From positions 1 to 5,776 of the forward strand of contig CAKRSS010000090.1 in NCBI GenBank assembly GCA_934401725.1: a stretch of 5,776 bases of DNA, in the 5' to 3' direction. The position numbers and the translations under genes are program-made. Of the stretch, positions 5,395 to 5,776 are shown one piece after another. The stretch comes from an uncultured Eubacteriales bacterium. Its GTDB lineage: Bacteria > Bacillota > Clostridia > Oscillospirales > CAG-272. Within the stretch, counting starts at the first letter, position 1, and the number at the start of each line of letters is the position of its first letter. The notes below the pieces were generated by a model. It saw nothing but the letters and a program-made list of their open reading frames with translations. It ran no database searches and was not told where the DNA came from.

Positions 5395-5776
5395 TTCTGC
5401 ACCATTGGCAGGACTCGCCGTGGAGGCCACCGACGGTGGAGAAGTGTACTCGCCGAACGTCGGCGGGAAGCGTTTTTTAAAATAAGTTCTTTAGCCTTGG
5501 CAGGCGCACGCCGTGGAGGCCACCGACGGTGGAGAAGTGTACTCGCCGAACGTCGGCGGGAAGCGATTTTTGAAAAATAAGTTCTTTAGCCTTGGCAGGC
5601 TCTCGCCGTGGAGGCCACCGACGGTGGAGAAGTGTACTCGCCGAAACGTCGGCGGAAAGCGTTTTTTTGAAAAAAGAGTTCTTTAGTCTTGACGGGCTGC
5701 CGCCGTGGAGGCCACCGACGGTGGAGAAGTGTACTTTTCTGTTATGCAACAGAAAAGTACCAAAAGAGTGCACCAA
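5395..5776 (+). repeat. Right repeat array: four tandem 92-97 bp units plus terminal hairpin
   Basis: Units begin at 5395, 5487, 5582 and 5679 (spacing 92, 95, 97). Each reads TTCT...TTGGCAGG, a variable 3-4 nt linker, CGCCGTGGAGGCC, a hairpin CCACCG-A-CGGTGG, GAGAAGTGTACT, a second hairpin CGCCGA-loop-TCGGCG, then AAGCG and a T/A-rich stretch. The linkers are ACT, CGCA, CTCT and CTGC. The second stem is invariant in the first three units while its loop varies (ACG, ACG, AACG). The fourth unit is cut off after GTGTAC and runs into a 13-bp perfect hairpin and CCAAAAGAGT. Open frames through this region spell the repeat over and over and are not taken as genes. Confidence 0.9.
5731..5760. repeat. 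Perfect 13-bp hairpin closing the right array
   Basis: GTACTTTTCTGTT (5731-5743) and its exact reverse complement (5748-5760) flank the loop ATGC. CCAAAAGAGT follows at 5760-5769. A 12-bp version of the same hairpin, with the same flank, closes the left array at 48-76 in the opposite orientation. No T-tract directly follows it, so it is not an obvious terminator. Confidence 0.85.

Noticed and set aside
5395..5745. CRISPR array
   Set aside because: The units are 92-97 bp and nearly identical along their whole length; there are no unique spacers of uniform size.
36..5769. A composite transposon or genomic island bounded by the inverted arms
   Set aside because: No transposase, integrase or target-site duplication is visible, and the genes inside are housekeeping in type. 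The inverted arms are reported instead as a repeat family.
5287..5776. Open frames on both strands in the right array
   Set aside because: Both are made of repeated translations of the unit (such as VHFSTVGGLHG on the minus strand) and lack start signals. Proteins of this kind are probable annotation artefacts.

Overview
This window holds three genes, all on the minus strand, so they read from right to left. From the right they are a long ribonuclease J (3201-5309), a membrane-anchored parvulin-type peptidyl-prolyl isomerase (1302-3026) and a cysteine-rich protein with several zinc-ribbon-like motifs that I do not recognise (446-1087). The combination of an RNase J with an intact active site, a PrsA/SurA-like foldase on a membrane anchor, AGGA-type ribosome binding sites and GC-rich codon use suggests a Gram-positive anaerobe of the Clostridia, perhaps Oscillospiraceae. 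The lineage is an inference; there is no rRNA or other marker to settle it.

Layout, right to left. 5395-5776 is an array of four tandem units of 92-97 bp ending in a long perfect hairpin. 5310-5394 is the RNase J leader, with a palindromic hairpin. After the RNase J gene comes a 174-bp gap with a perfect TATAAT box, a 7+4+7 direct repeat where a -35 element would be expected, and a 9-bp inverted repeat just after the predicted transcription start; this is the promoter region of the isomerase gene. The isomerase gene ends with a weak terminator hairpin. A structured 214-bp gap then leads into the cysteine-rich gene. That gene is followed by a hairpin and a strong intrinsic terminator (332-369). 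1-330 is a second array of the same repeat family in the opposite orientation, so the three genes lie between mirror-image arms.

Functionally the genes look like a chromosomal housekeeping group: RNA decay and processing (RNase J), folding of exported proteins (the isomerase) and an unknown, probably metal-binding, cytoplasmic protein. Separate promoter and terminator signals suggest individually transcribed units rather than one tight operon. I see no transposase, integrase, toxin-antitoxin, CRISPR, phage or defence gene. The part least explained by known genes is the pair of inverted repeat arrays. Smaller points of interest are the domain layout of the isomerase, the long low-complexity N-terminus of the RNase J, and the unrecognised cysteine-rich protein.
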